This document shows, one piece after another, positions 33,254 to 40,318 of a stretch of DNA of 51,408 nt (position 1 is the first letter of the stretch; the number at the start of each line of letters is the position of its first letter). Source of the DNA: a virus; the IMG/VR virus record IMGVR_UViG_3300048837_000563, positions 1 to 51,408 of that record; one strand, 5' to 3'. Position numbers and translations under genes: made by a program. The notes beneath the pieces are model-generated. The model searched no databases and was not told the origin of the DNA. It saw only the letters and a list, made by a program, of their open reading frames with translations.

Positions 33254-34336
33254 TTAGAGTTTCGGCTTTCTCTGGAAGAGAAAAGTTGTGCCTTGGATGG
33301 TCACTTCGTTAAGAATGATAGTCCGACCTTTGCTATCTTTCTCAATAATTAGGTCAAGTTCGATATGTTCTGTGCCTGTAGGTGGCGGTGTAACACCCTC
33401 GAACCGTCCCTTCCAAGGTTTTCCTACTGGCTCCCCACCGTAATAGTTAGTCAAGACGTTGACGCTAGGTGATTTTGGGAGCTTATAGGCGGAGCTTCCA
33501 TCGGAGTAGCCAACGAATAAATGATTTCGGTAGCTGTAGCTCATTGGTTCTTGGTGAGAGCCTTGGCTGCCGAATTGGTGTCGTAGCCCTACACAATGGC
33601 CTGTCTCATGGCAGCTTAGCCCTACATCGGCTTGCCACCCTGAATTGTAGGTTACGTCGATATGTTGGTTAACATGGCTTCCTGGGCAGGGGGCGTTAGA
33701 GGGAAACCATCCAACACCAATAGTGCTACCAGCGATAGGTACGCTTTTGATGTGAATGTTATGTTGTCCATTCGATCCGGTAAAGACTCTTTTCAGAATT
33801 AGCCCATAACGACGGTAAGCCTCTTCGACAAAATCGAGAGCAACCTCATACCCCGGTTTTCCTCCCCAAGTTTGCTTTAGCTCTTCCATCGTAAATGGTC
33901 GGTCTTTCGGGTTTCCGCTTGGCCCCCATACTCCCGATTTGATGATTGTTTGAAAATCATCATCGTTTAGCGGCTCTTTTACACCGTTGTTGAATTGTTC
34001 CCACTCGACAAAGTACCAAGCACAATGAACCCCTGGAAATTCCGGGTCGCAACCAGCGGGATACGCTCCTTGACCCGTCGCAAGAGCGTGTAAATTACGA
34101 TGTTGGCTAAGGTAAAACTCGCTTTCTGTTTCTGTGATTTGCAGAATTTCGGCTAGGTCATGGGCGTTAGAAGAAACTAGTTCAACATCGTAGGCGTCGA
34201 TACTCCCGCATGTCCGATGATTAACGTCGGGAATGTCGGCGGGTAAATCTAAAGAAAGGTTTTCTTTGTTGATATCGTCTAGTGAAAGTGTTGGCAGGTT
34301 CCCTAACAACTTTAGTTTCTTGACTGTCTCTAGCAT
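33254..34336 (-). CDS. Matrixin-type zinc metalloprotease, 360 aa
   Basis: SCHETGHCVGLRHQ (His243, Glu244, His247, His253) is the HExxHxxGxxH zinc motif of metzincins, and MSYSY (Met265) supplies the Met-turn. A pro-region and a C-terminal beta domain flank it. There is no signal peptide, so it would need a holin or the virion to reach the envelope. It lies beside two secreted proteins and a membrane enzyme, and no peptidoglycan hydrolase is visible in this genome. A role in lysis or entry through a protein-rich envelope is therefore a reasonable inference. Confidence 0.8.
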   Translation of the reverse strand: MLETVKKLKLLGNLPTLSLDDINKENLSLDLPADIPDVNHRTCGSIDAYDVELVSSNAHDLAEILQITETESEFYLSQHRNLHALATGQGAYPAGCDPEFPGVHCAWYFVEWEQFNNGVKEPLNDDDFQTIIKSGVWGPSGNPKDRPFTMEELKQTWGGKPGYEVALDFVEEAYRRYGLILKRVFTGSNGQHNIHIKSVPIAGSTIGVGWFPSNAPCPGSHVNQHIDVTYNSGWQADVGLSCHETGHCVGLRHQFGSQGSHQEPMSYSYRNHLFVGYSDGSSAYKLPKSPSVNVLTNYYGGEPVGKPWKGRFEGVTPPPTGTEHIELDLIIEKDSKGRTIILNEVTIQGTTFLFQRKPKL

Positions 34337-34374
34337 TGGTTGTTTCCATCCGAAGTGGTGTTTTTTCGTCAGAA

Positions 34375-35007
34375 CTACTTACGAAAAAGCTGTAAGACAA
34401 GTGTTGCAAGTTGCACAAAATCCGCGATCGTTAGATTTCCCTTTGTGAGAATTGTAACAATCTGAATGATAACTGTGAAGTCGATAGCCTCTGTATCGAA
34501 GTTTTGTCCGGCCTGCATACCGGATGCTATCTCATCTAGTAGATCGGCATATTCGGTGAGGGGTGGGTTTGCTCGATATAAGAGAGCGTAGTATTCGTTT
34601 ACCTTATCTCGAAATGGTTTCCATGTTGCTGTTTTTTGATCCTTTAGGATTAGATCGAACGATTGGGTAATCGTAAACTCTAGCTGTTCCGTGCTTGTGA
34701 TCTTCCCACTACGGACGAAGTCACCAATTGTTGTAAATACTCCGTAGATTGCTTTCGCTGTTGGTTCATCGTTGATCTTTTCAACAATTTTAGCAATCTC
34801 TGCGGATTTGTCAGAGGGTTTAACGGGAGGGACGACTACAACGGGAGTTTCGTCAAGCTGATGAATGTCAACAGACTTGGTTGTAATTGGGCCGGTATGC
34901 TCGATTAGTACGCCTTTTGTTTTAGATAAGGCGATAACTGTGTAATCTGCAAATAGCGAGGAAGAGAGAAAGGAAAACAAAAGTAGGAATGTTGTTCGGG
35001 TTTTCAT
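34375..35007 (-). CDS. Secreted protein with signal peptide, 210 aa
   Basis: The start at 35007 (MKTRTTFLLLFSFLSSSLFA) gives a typical Sec signal with cleavage after SLFA, and AGAAAG lies upstream. An extension to 35052 would hide the signal. The mature part is helical, with a Pro/Val-rich linker and a hydrophobic C-terminal third. Function unknown. Its neighbours suggest an envelope or lysis role. Confidence 0.72.
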   Translation of the reverse strand: MKTRTTFLLLFSFLSSSLFADYTVIALSKTKGVLIEHTGPITTKSVDIHQLDETPVVVVPPVKPSDKSAEIAKIVEKINDEPTAKAIYGVFTTIGDFVRSGKITSTEQLEFTITQSFDLILKDQKTATWKPFRDKVNEYYALLYRANPPLTEYADLLDEIASGMQAGQNFDTEAIDFTVIIQIVTILTKGNLTIADFVQLATLVLQLFRK

Positions 35008-35032
35008 GTCTGTACTTTCTGGAAAAGGGGGG

Positions 35033-35527
35033 TTATCGACCGTCAGTACCAAACCAACGATCTAAGAAAGGGAAAACTACACTTAATCCGGTTGCCGGGT
35101 CTTCGTGATGAGCTAAGTGGTTTGTTTTTACTGCCTCAAACCAAGGGAGTTTTGTTGCCCAATTGTTGGGTTCTACGTTATGTATGGCCCTATGGGAATA
35201 GTTCCATAAGACCATATGTGTTAGGCAGGCAAGTGAAGCACCTATTACGCTGGCGAGTCCTTCCGATTGACTCCAAGCAAAATAACGGTAGGCAGCAAAT
35301 CCAATAAGCGGAAATGCTGCAAAGTAATCAATCAGAGAAAGATTGATATGGTGCCATTTGTTTTCGCCTAAGCCGTGATGTTCGTAGGCGTGCCAACGTG
35401 AAGACCAGCTTTGAAAAGCTCTACCATGTAGAACGTAGTAGTGTAGTTGGCGTTCAACGATGGCGATAAAAGCAAGGGTCAGACAGAACTTGAGAATTGC
35501 AATCGCGACAAAGAGAAACCAAGTCAT
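35033..35527 (-). CDS. Fatty-acid-hydroxylase-like membrane enzyme, 164 aa
   Basis: The protein has several membrane helices and the His-cluster pattern of the fatty acid hydroxylase/sterol desaturase superfamily: H29...H34, HAYEHHG (H46, H50, H51), SHRAIH (H112, H116) and NHLAHHEDPATG (H137, H140, H141), with a final DRWFGT. Family members bind two iron atoms and hydroxylate lipids or carotenoids. At 164 residues it is short but keeps all clusters. A phage copy may remodel host membrane lipids. It overlaps no neighbour and precedes the secreted protein gene. Confidence 0.8.
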   Translation of the reverse strand: MTWFLFVAIAILKFCLTLAFIAIVERQLHYYVLHGRAFQSWSSRWHAYEHHGLGENKWHHINLSLIDYFAAFPLIGFAAYRYFAWSQSEGLASVIGASLACLTHMVLWNYSHRAIHNVEPNNWATKLPWFEAVKTNHLAHHEDPATGLSVVFPFLDRWFGTDGR

Positions 35528-35618
35528 AAGATTTCTTTCTTGCCCTAATCGAGGAAAGTTAGTATCGGGTGATAAGGCCGTTACTAACTTTGTAATCCCC
35601 GATTTGTTGCAACTAGGG

Positions 35619-35801
35619 TTATTCGGTTACCATCATCACGACCACACCATCTTCGTAGCAATGTGGGCAGCGATTAGGTGTTACTTTACCGTGCGGAATT
35701 TCGAGACGGTACAAGCATTCCGGGCATACGTGGGTTACGGTTGTGATTTGTGGGACGTAAGTTCGGAATTGTCGGGGAGCGGATTCAACTACTGTGAACA
35801 T
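35619..35801 (-). CDS. Small zinc-ribbon protein, 60 aa
   Basis: The ATG at 35801 is preceded by AGAAAGGA. CPECLYRLEIP and CPHCYEDG form a two-knuckle zinc ribbon in the second half. The longer frame to 35924 is not needed and would overlap the upstream gene. Function unknown. The 91-base gap to 35527 shows nothing else. Confidence 0.7.
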   Translation of the reverse strand: MFTVVESAPRQFRTYVPQITTVTHVCPECLYRLEIPHGKVTPNRCPHCYEDGVVVMMVTE

Positions 35802-35838
35802 TTTGATTTTCCTTTCTCCCCGGTCAATTCCGGGGTGA

Positions 35839-36033
35839 CTAGCGACAAGCTTTCCCGTTGCTGCGGAACAAGTTTTTGCCGAGATACCAACCGTTTCGTT
35901 CTTTGGCGTTTGATCTTCGACCAACGACTAGACGGCCAATGTTCTTTCCGGGAAACCATCCGGCTTCGGATTTTTCTGGGAAAGAAAATGCGAACAAGGA
36001 TGTGACGGCAGCGATTAGTAGCATACGTTTCAT
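35839..36033 (-). CDS. Small secreted basic protein, 64 aa
   Basis: GGAGG lies eight bases before the ATG. Residues 1-24 (MKRMLLIAAVTSLFAFSF..EA) are a clear signal peptide. The 40-residue mature part is basic and contains a degenerate repeat, GWFPGKNIGR and GWYLGKNLFR. It is the first gene behind the best promoter in the window (36082-36111). It probably acts in the periplasm or outside the cell. Confidence 0.75.
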   Translation of the reverse strand: MKRMLLIAAVTSLFAFSFPEKSEAGWFPGKNIGRLVVGRRSNAKERNGWYLGKNLFRSNGKACR

Positions 36034-36081
36034 CGAGAAACCTCCGTAGAACTAAAATGGTGTTCATCAACTTCGTCCGGG

Positions 36082-36111
36082 ATTCTATCAAGAATGGGTG
36101 GGGGGTGTCAA
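36082..36111 (-). promoter_or_regulatory. Strong sigma70-like promoter
   Basis: On the minus strand TTGACA (36111-36106) and TAGAAT (36087-36082) are separated by 18 bases, an 11 of 12 match to the consensus. The -35 box lies inside the palindrome GTGTTGACAC (36105-36114), itself within a GGGTGTCAACACCC inverted repeat, so a repressor could block it. It would drive the secreted protein gene at 36033 and the envelope locus. Confidence 0.7.
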
Positions 36112-36117
36112 CACCCA

Positions 36118-36466
36118 TCAAACAAGAATCGCCAAAGTAGCCAAGTTGATGGCTCCCCCGGCAGTCGAGGGGCTACCAAACGGGGGGAGTACCTTAGACG
36201 ATGGGGGGCTACCACCCCTAGGCCAGTCCGACCCTACCCCATCGGCAAGGCGAGTAGCCCCCCACAATCCCACAATCCCGAATACTCTCCACCTAGTCAG
36301 CATGTAGGGCAGGAGGGGCTAGACACTTGGGTGCAGAGGGGGTGTATACACTAGCCCCCACAACCGCGATCAATTGCCGATGGGTGTCCGCAGTAGCCTA
36401 TCGGGATATCGTGCGGGAGAATGCACGCTAGAGGGCTTACCGGGCATGTTCCCTATTGCCTGCCCT
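36118..36466. other. Structured noncoding region
   Basis: No credible gene is seen here. The region contains an 11-bp perfect inverted repeat TGGGGGGCTAC/GTAGCCCCCCA (36202-36212, 36254-36264), a second stem GGGGCTAG/CTAGCCCC (36315-36322, 36351-36358) and the palindrome GTGTATACAC (36342-36351). GGGGCTA occurs five times, in both orientations. It could encode a structured RNA or act as a replication or packaging site. Confidence 0.5.
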
Positions 36467-36473
36467 ATGGCCA

Positions 36474-36499
36474 TAAATAAAGCCCACATATAGTGGGCT
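36474..36499 (-). terminator. Terminator of the small-gene cluster
   Basis: AGCCCAC (36481-36487) pairs with GTGGGCT (36493-36499), and the minus-strand stem is followed by TTATTTATG. It lies 30 bases after the stop of 36529-36780 and ends the leftward cluster that begins at 39723. Confidence 0.75.
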
Positions 36500-36528
36500 T
36501 GTGGGAAGGGCTGGTTGTCGGATCGTAG

Positions 36529-36780
36529 CTACTCAAAGTAGCTTGGGGTGTTCTGTAGCTTACGGTCTTGTGCGGCTTGTCTTTGACACCGCCACAAGGG
36601 GGCTAGGATACGTTTGCACGTCGCGATTACCTTCGAGGCTTTCTCACCTTTTCCCATCTCCTCATAGTCGAATATACGGAGTCTAACGAGGCGTAGTGTG
36701 CGTTCGGCACGTCGATATCTAGCCTGCTTGATTCGGTTACGTTTGATAGCGTCTTTTAGTAGCATCGTCCCATTCCTCAT
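36529..36780 (-). CDS. Small very basic protein, 83 aa
   Basis: More than a quarter of the residues are Arg or Lys (KRNRIKQARYRRAERTLRLVR), and the protein is probably helical and nucleic-acid binding. Its start overlaps the upstream stop by four bases (ATGA). It is the last gene of the accessory cluster before a terminator. No family is recognised. Confidence 0.65.
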   Translation of the reverse strand: MRNGTMLLKDAIKRNRIKQARYRRAERTLRLVRLRIFDYEEMGKGEKASKVIATCKRILAPLWRCQRQAAQDRKLQNTPSYFE

Positions 36781-36977
36781 TGCGGAAAGTGTGAATCAAA
36801 AACTAGACGAAACAGCGACCAACTATCTCGGTCATTGTGCCAAGCACTATCGACTAGAGACCTAGCACGTCTGCGAGTAGCAACATAGTCGCGTAGTTGC
36901 CTTGGCGTCATGGCATAGCCTATACGTAGGCTATCCGCGACCGCACACAATTGACGTAGTTCGGCTAGTGCGTTCAT
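36777..36977 (-). CDS. Hypothetical protein, 66 aa
   Basis: Helical and Arg-rich in the middle (VATRRRARSLV), with aromatic residues near the C-terminus. ATGA overlaps on both sides couple it to its neighbours. Function unknown. Confidence 0.65.
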   Translation of the reverse strand: MNALAELRQLCAVADSLRIGYAMTPRQLRDYVATRRRARSLVDSAWHNDRDSWSLFRLVFDSHFPQ

Positions 36978-37498
36978 TGTGTAACCTTGATTGTTTGGTA
37001 CAGGTAATCAGATAGTGCGTAGTGGATTGTGTCAACGAGATAGTCTCGTAGTCCGAATGCCCAACTCCGACGAACTAGTCCGCCTACCGAATTCAATCGG
37101 AAGTCTAGTATCTGCGGATTGTAGTCGCTGCGGCAAGCATTACACCGGAAAGCGTATTGTCCAATCCATTCGACGTGCAACGAATCCCGATCGATCGACG
37201 TTACGTCTACTCCACGAATCTTGGCGATATCATGGAGCAACCGAAAACCTTTGCCATCGCATTGTGGACATTTATCTGCAATCGGTATCGGATGAATGAC
37301 AATCTTGAAATCTTGCCACCCGTCATAATATCCGTGTTCGTCCATACCATGGTAGGAACAATTCGCAACTACGTTGCCATTGCGTAGTTGTTCTATTTGC
37401 CATTCAGCGTCGATTCCGCTTCCATGTGGAAGGATATCAACTAGCCTATTGTTGCCTAGATAGTCTAGTCTCTTACGTTGTTCGATTGTAGTTTTCAT
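36974..37498 (-). CDS. Zinc-binding hypothetical protein, 174 aa
   Basis: CPQCDGKGF (from residue 97) and RCNACRSDY supply two CxxC pairs, as in DnaJ-like or rubredoxin-like zinc knuckles, in the middle of the protein. The remaining sequence is not recognised. The start overlaps the stop of the 44-residue membrane microprotein gene by four bases. Confidence 0.7.
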   Translation of the reverse strand: MKTTIEQRKRLDYLGNNRLVDILPHGSGIDAEWQIEQLRNGNVVANCSYHGMDEHGYYDGWQDFKIVIHPIPIADKCPQCDGKGFRLLHDIAKIRGVDVTSIDRDSLHVEWIGQYAFRCNACRSDYNPQILDFRLNSVGGLVRRSWAFGLRDYLVDTIHYALSDYLYQTIKVTQ

Positions 37499-37629
37499 CG
37501 TTGACCTCGTTTGAAATTGTTGCGGTTATCATCAGACTTACGGTATTTTTTTGGTGCCGGGCAGGCTAGGGATAACGCATTGCTTACCGCAATTATCAAT
37601 AGTCCGACTACGACGGTGATACAAGACAT
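37495..37629 (-). CDS. Membrane microprotein, 44 aa
   Basis: A short frame starts in TAATG with the stop of 37629-38474 and ends in ATGA with the next gene, filling the gap exactly. The product MSCITVVVGLLIIAVSNALS has one hydrophobic helix followed by ACPAPKK and a basic tail. The Cys after the helix could be a weak lipobox. Coupling on both sides is the main evidence that it is real. Confidence 0.68.
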   Translation of the reverse strand: MSCITVVVGLLIIAVSNALSLACPAPKKYRKSDDNRNNFKRGQR

Positions 37630-38474
37630 TATTCGCCCTCACATTCACAATCAAAGCTTTGGCAATCAGCGCAATACTCGTTATCGGTCATATCCACTAG
37701 TGCGGGACAATTGCCGTACTGGGGTTGATCCGCGGGCGATTTAATCTCATCCACGACGTCTTCGATCCGCACAAACATCGAACCATGTCCACCCTCACAT
37801 TCCCAGTACGTGTTTGCCGATTCTCGCCAATCCTCAAAATAGGAGCGTAGGTTGCTTTCTCCCACTTCGTTTAAATCGAATTCGCCAAACTTCTCTTGCA
37901 AAGCTTTGACAAAATCATCCTTAGCCCAACTATCCCAGTTTTCATCCGCCCACTCCATCTCAACAAACCAACTATCCTCGTCGTCGATCAACGGATAATT
38001 GTCGAGACCGTTAATACACTCCCGGATATCCTCCCGTCGTGACCAAACATCTAATCGGATGGCTACGGCGTAACCGCCATACCCATAGCTTCGTTCGATA
38101 ATCCCACCATCAGGTAAGTAAACATCAGGGTCAACTTCACAATCTGTCATGTCACCTACGGTGTCGTCGCGGTATCCGATACCAGCGAACTCGTAAAGGA
38201 ATACCCGATAGTTACTGGCACCTAATGAGCCATTGTTGCCATAGTCACCACCCGATAGATAATTCGGAATTACGTAGAGTTGCTCGATATCATCTTCATT
38301 AGGTACGTACAATCCGCGATCGTTTAGCACGGCGACGATATTGGATTCGGTCGCGGGATATTCCATCGAATATGGTCCAATCCTGGCTATCCTACAATTC
38401 GCTGGGAGTTGCTTGAGAATTCGACTAGCTGTATGTTGCTTGCGATAATCCGACCTAGTGTTTTTGGTGTTCAT
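37629..38474 (-). CDS. Acidic hypothetical protein, 281 aa
   Basis: The start at 38474 (MNTKNTRSDY) is preceded by AAGGATTCTGC and overlaps the stop of a 23-residue microprotein gene. The protein is strongly acidic in its second half (DDEDSWFVEMEWADENWDSW). It ends with a CADCxxFDCEC cluster that may bind metal. Acidic proteins of this kind in early accessory clusters sometimes mimic DNA. This is speculation here. Confidence 0.7.
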   Translation of the reverse strand: MNTKNTRSDYRKQHTASRILKQLPANCRIARIGPYSMEYPATESNIVAVLNDRGLYVPNEDDIEQLYVIPNYLSGGDYGNNGSLGASNYRVFLYEFAGIGYRDDTVGDMTDCEVDPDVYLPDGGIIERSYGYGGYAVAIRLDVWSRREDIRECINGLDNYPLIDDEDSWFVEMEWADENWDSWAKDDFVKALQEKFGEFDLNEVGESNLRSYFEDWRESANTYWECEGGHGSMFVRIEDVVDEIKSPADQPQYGNCPALVDMTDNEYCADCQSFDCECEGE

Positions 38475-38542
38475 TGCAGAATCCTTGTCAAAATAAAGTA
38501 AACCAACGTACCGACATAGCACGTTGCAACGAGACTGGTCAT
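38471..38542 (-). CDS. Very small membrane peptide, 23 aa
   Basis: AGGTGA lies directly before the ATG at 38542. The product MTSLVATCYVGTLVYFILTR is a single hydrophobic helix and stops in an ATGA overlap with the next gene. It is short, so confidence is limited, but it fits the coupled arrangement of the cluster. Confidence 0.5.
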   Translation of the reverse strand: MTSLVATCYVGTLVYFILTRILQ

Positions 38543-38550
38543 TATGTCAC

Positions 38551-38685
38551 CTATGGGAGAATGATCTTACTACGCTGGGACTTGCCGCGTTGTCGATCGT
38601 ATTCGGCCAACCCCGCACGAATAGACTCTGCGATACGGAGTAGCGTCTGACCGATCGATTCGATGATGTTAGCTAGAGTGTTCAT
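38551..38685 (-). CDS. Microprotein, 44 aa
   Basis: AAGGATAAGAGAC precedes the ATG at 38685, the same leader type as the next gene upstream (39399). The product (MNTLANIIESIGQTLLRIAE...) is an amphipathic helix followed by a basic tail (RQRGKSQRSKIIL). The frame stops eight bases before the 23-residue frame. Function unknown. Confidence 0.65.
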   Translation of the reverse strand: MNTLANIIESIGQTLLRIAESIRAGLAEYDRQRGKSQRSKIILP

Positions 38686-38724
38686 TGTCTCTTATCCTTG
38701 TAATTGAATGTGGGAACGTAGGAA

Positions 38725-39399
38725 CTAGATGCCCGAACCAGCAATGTGGCATTGGCGAGCGATTGCCATGTCGACAGCGAATTTTGCCCGGCCATTGAAT
38801 CGTGCGAGAATATTGCCAAGTACGCCAGCGTAGATATCGGTCGTATCGCCGAGATTATTTTGCCGTGCGAATTGTACAGTGCCACGCAGACAATTACCCG
38901 CTCGCAAACTATCGCCGATTGTCACTTTGACCAATTTGACCATGTCCACGAATTGCCCCTTGTCGATTGCGGAGTAAATCCAATCTTGAACAATGTCAGG
39001 ATGATATTCGGCCCGTCGTAGCTGGTCGCAATCAGGGCGGTAGTCGCAATCAGGATTGTCGCGATTAACGATTCGTAATCCGTTATCGTTGCAATCCCAA
39101 TACCAATTGTGTGGCAGTGTAATTATGTGTTGGTGTCTAGATAATGCGTCGACGGCGAGTACATCGTACGACAAATTGAGGGACCGCCCACGAATCTGGT
39201 AGCACGAATGTACGTATATGTGGTGTACGATCTTGTGATATTTGCAGCTTCGCGAATATCGCCCGGTATCCTCGTCTCGTACCCGACTAGTCAAATTCGT
39301 CCGATGATATTGGCAATTGGTTCGGTATGGTCGGTCAAGATATGATTGTACAGTGCGGTCGATCGTTTGCGGGGTGGGCGTCATTTTGTCTGTATTCAT
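38725..39399 (-). CDS. Hypothetical Cys/His-rich protein, 224 aa
   Basis: Many His, Cys and Tyr residues occur in the first two thirds (NCQYHRTN, CKYHKIVHHIYVH, DCDYRPDCD), suggesting metal binding. The C-terminal third looks like a separate helical domain. AAGGATAAGACC precedes the ATG, and a GTGTAAACAC palindrome lies just upstream (39419-39428). No family is recognised. Confidence 0.7.
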   Translation of the reverse strand: MNTDKMTPTPQTIDRTVQSYLDRPYRTNCQYHRTNLTSRVRDEDTGRYSRSCKYHKIVHHIYVHSCYQIRGRSLNLSYDVLAVDALSRHQHIITLPHNWYWDCNDNGLRIVNRDNPDCDYRPDCDQLRRAEYHPDIVQDWIYSAIDKGQFVDMVKLVKVTIGDSLRAGNCLRGTVQFARQNNLGDTTDIYAGVLGNILARFNGRAKFAVDMAIARQCHIAGSGI

Positions 39400-39447
39400 G
39401 GTCTTATCCTTGTGATGGGTGTAAACACTAGTGCGTTGAAATCGACG

Positions 39448-39723
39448 TTAGGCTGTTGCAATGTCGGTTGATACTCCTTGTATTGAACGTGCGTTAGAAC
39501 GCGATTTACGGGACCGTGCTTTGTGATCCTCCATTTCATCTAGAGCAAGACGGATAACTTCGCTCTTGCTAATCCATGCCCCTCGTGTGCCTTGATCGGT
39601 CAACTCAACTCGACTAGTCAATCCGGCCTCGTAGGCCGCAAGCAATTCCGCTTGAATGCGTTCAATGCGTTCGGCCAATTCAGCCGGGACTCGTATCATT
39701 TTGTGGTTCGCTGTTTTGCTCAT
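39448..39723 (-). CDS. Ribbon-helix-helix regulator, 91 aa
   Basis: HKMIRVPAELAERIERIQAE and the later SKSEVIRLALDEMEDH match the strand and two helices of RHH repressors, with a short insertion between. GAGG lies before the ATG. It is the first gene of the accessory cluster, and its promoter contains a perfect TTTACA/TGTAAA inverted repeat, as expected for autoregulation. Confidence 0.78.
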   Translation of the reverse strand: MSKTANHKMIRVPAELAERIERIQAELLAAYEAGLTSRVELTDQGTRGAWISKSEVIRLALDEMEDHKARSRKSRSNARSIQGVSTDIATA

Positions 39724-39763
39724 CTTGTCGCCTCGTGAATAGTGAAACTACCGTCATTAGGAC

Positions 39764-39792
39764 AATTTACACCCGATGTAAACAAGAGGCAA
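39764..39792 (-). promoter_or_regulatory. Promoter with overlapping operator for the RHH gene
   Basis: On the minus strand TTGCCT (39792-39787) and TAAATT (39769-39764) are 17 bases apart, a fair sigma70 match. The inverted repeat TTTACA-N5-TGTAAA (39766-39782) fills the spacer and -10, a classic repressor site. It would control the cluster from 39723 to 36529. Confidence 0.5.
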
Positions 39793-39980
39793 TAGACTTG
39801 GCAAAATAATTTGACAGGCGGGTGTAGATACCTGATCGACAATCCACCAAGATCGAATCAAGAGAATCTGACAATGTTAAGATAGGGCAATTGGGCAAGA
39901 TGAGCATAATAGGAAAGATGAGGAGAATAGGCGGGATAGGCGGGATAGCTCCCCGAACGCCGATATCCCTAAACATGCGG

Positions 39981-40126
39981 GTTTCTAAAATGTGCGTGTT
40001 TCTAAATTTTAGAAAACAAAGTGTTAGCGTATGTGTTTCTAAATTTTAGATCGACGTAGGCGTTTCTAAATTTAGAAGGCCAAGTAGAACGCGGGCGTTT
40101 CTAAATTTCTCGCGTGTTTCTAAATC
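39981..40126. repeat. Array of six GTTTCTAAATTTTAGA motifs
   Basis: Copies start at 39981, 39998, 40035, 40062, 40097 and 40116. The full form TTCTAAATTTAGAA is a perfect palindrome; the outer copies are half sites. The array lies in a 477-base gene-free region (39724-40200) between two transcription units. Further copies occur at 44818-44848 and 45225-45240. It may be an operator cluster or iterons of a replication origin. The remaining stretch 39793-39980 is AT-rich with GGCGGGATA repeats and no gene. Confidence 0.85.
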
Positions 40127-40131
40127 CCTAC

Positions 40132-40160
40132 GAAAAAAGCCCACTAGATAACTAGCGGGC
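40132..40160 (-). terminator. Terminator after the Ala-repeat gene unit
   Basis: GCCCACTAG (40139-40147) pairs with CTAGCGGGC (40152-40160) around ATAA. The minus-strand stem is followed by TTTTTTCG. It ends transcription of 40906-40201. Confidence 0.82.
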
Positions 40161-40200
40161 CTATGGTCAAAGTGGTGTTTTAATGGTGCGGAACAATCAA

Positions 40201-40317
40201 CTAATCATCGTCGTGGTTTCGGAATCCTCTACTAGATTTTCTGGAAGGAGAAAGGCTACCGGCTACGCTGCCGATCAAGATCAATAAGAAGGCAAGAGGG
40301 ATCATTATGCAACCCAT
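40201..40317 (-). CDS. Small membrane protein, 38 aa
   Basis: MGCIMIPLAFLLILIGSVAG is one hydrophobic helix, followed by a Ser/Arg-rich and acidic tail. The ATG lies one base beyond the stop of the Ala-repeat gene, so translation may be coupled. A 134-residue extension reads the Ala/Tyr repeat in another frame as poly-Leu/Met and is not believable. The tail codons include a TTTTCTGGAAGGAG motif copy. Confidence 0.55.
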   Translation of the reverse strand: MGCIMIPLAFLLILIGSVAGSLSPSRKSSRGFRNHDDD

Positions 40318-40318
40318 A

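Noticed and set aside
36094-36354. Open frames on both strands in the G-rich region
   Set aside because: Products are Pro/Gly/Ser low complexity without ribosome-binding sites. Inverted repeats explain the sequence better.
37511-37744. Plus-strand 77-residue frame
   Set aside because: It overlaps the better-supported coupled minus-strand 44-residue microprotein and the acidic protein gene.
39767-39976. Minus-strand 69-residue frame rich in Ile/Leu/Pro
   Set aside because: It lies over a low-complexity GGCGGGATA/AGGATGAG region and the RHH operator, has no ribosome-binding site and starts at the edge of the motif array.
39981-40126. CRISPR array
   Set aside because: Copies are short palindromes with uneven 1-20 base gaps. 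There are no spacers of constant length and no cas genes.
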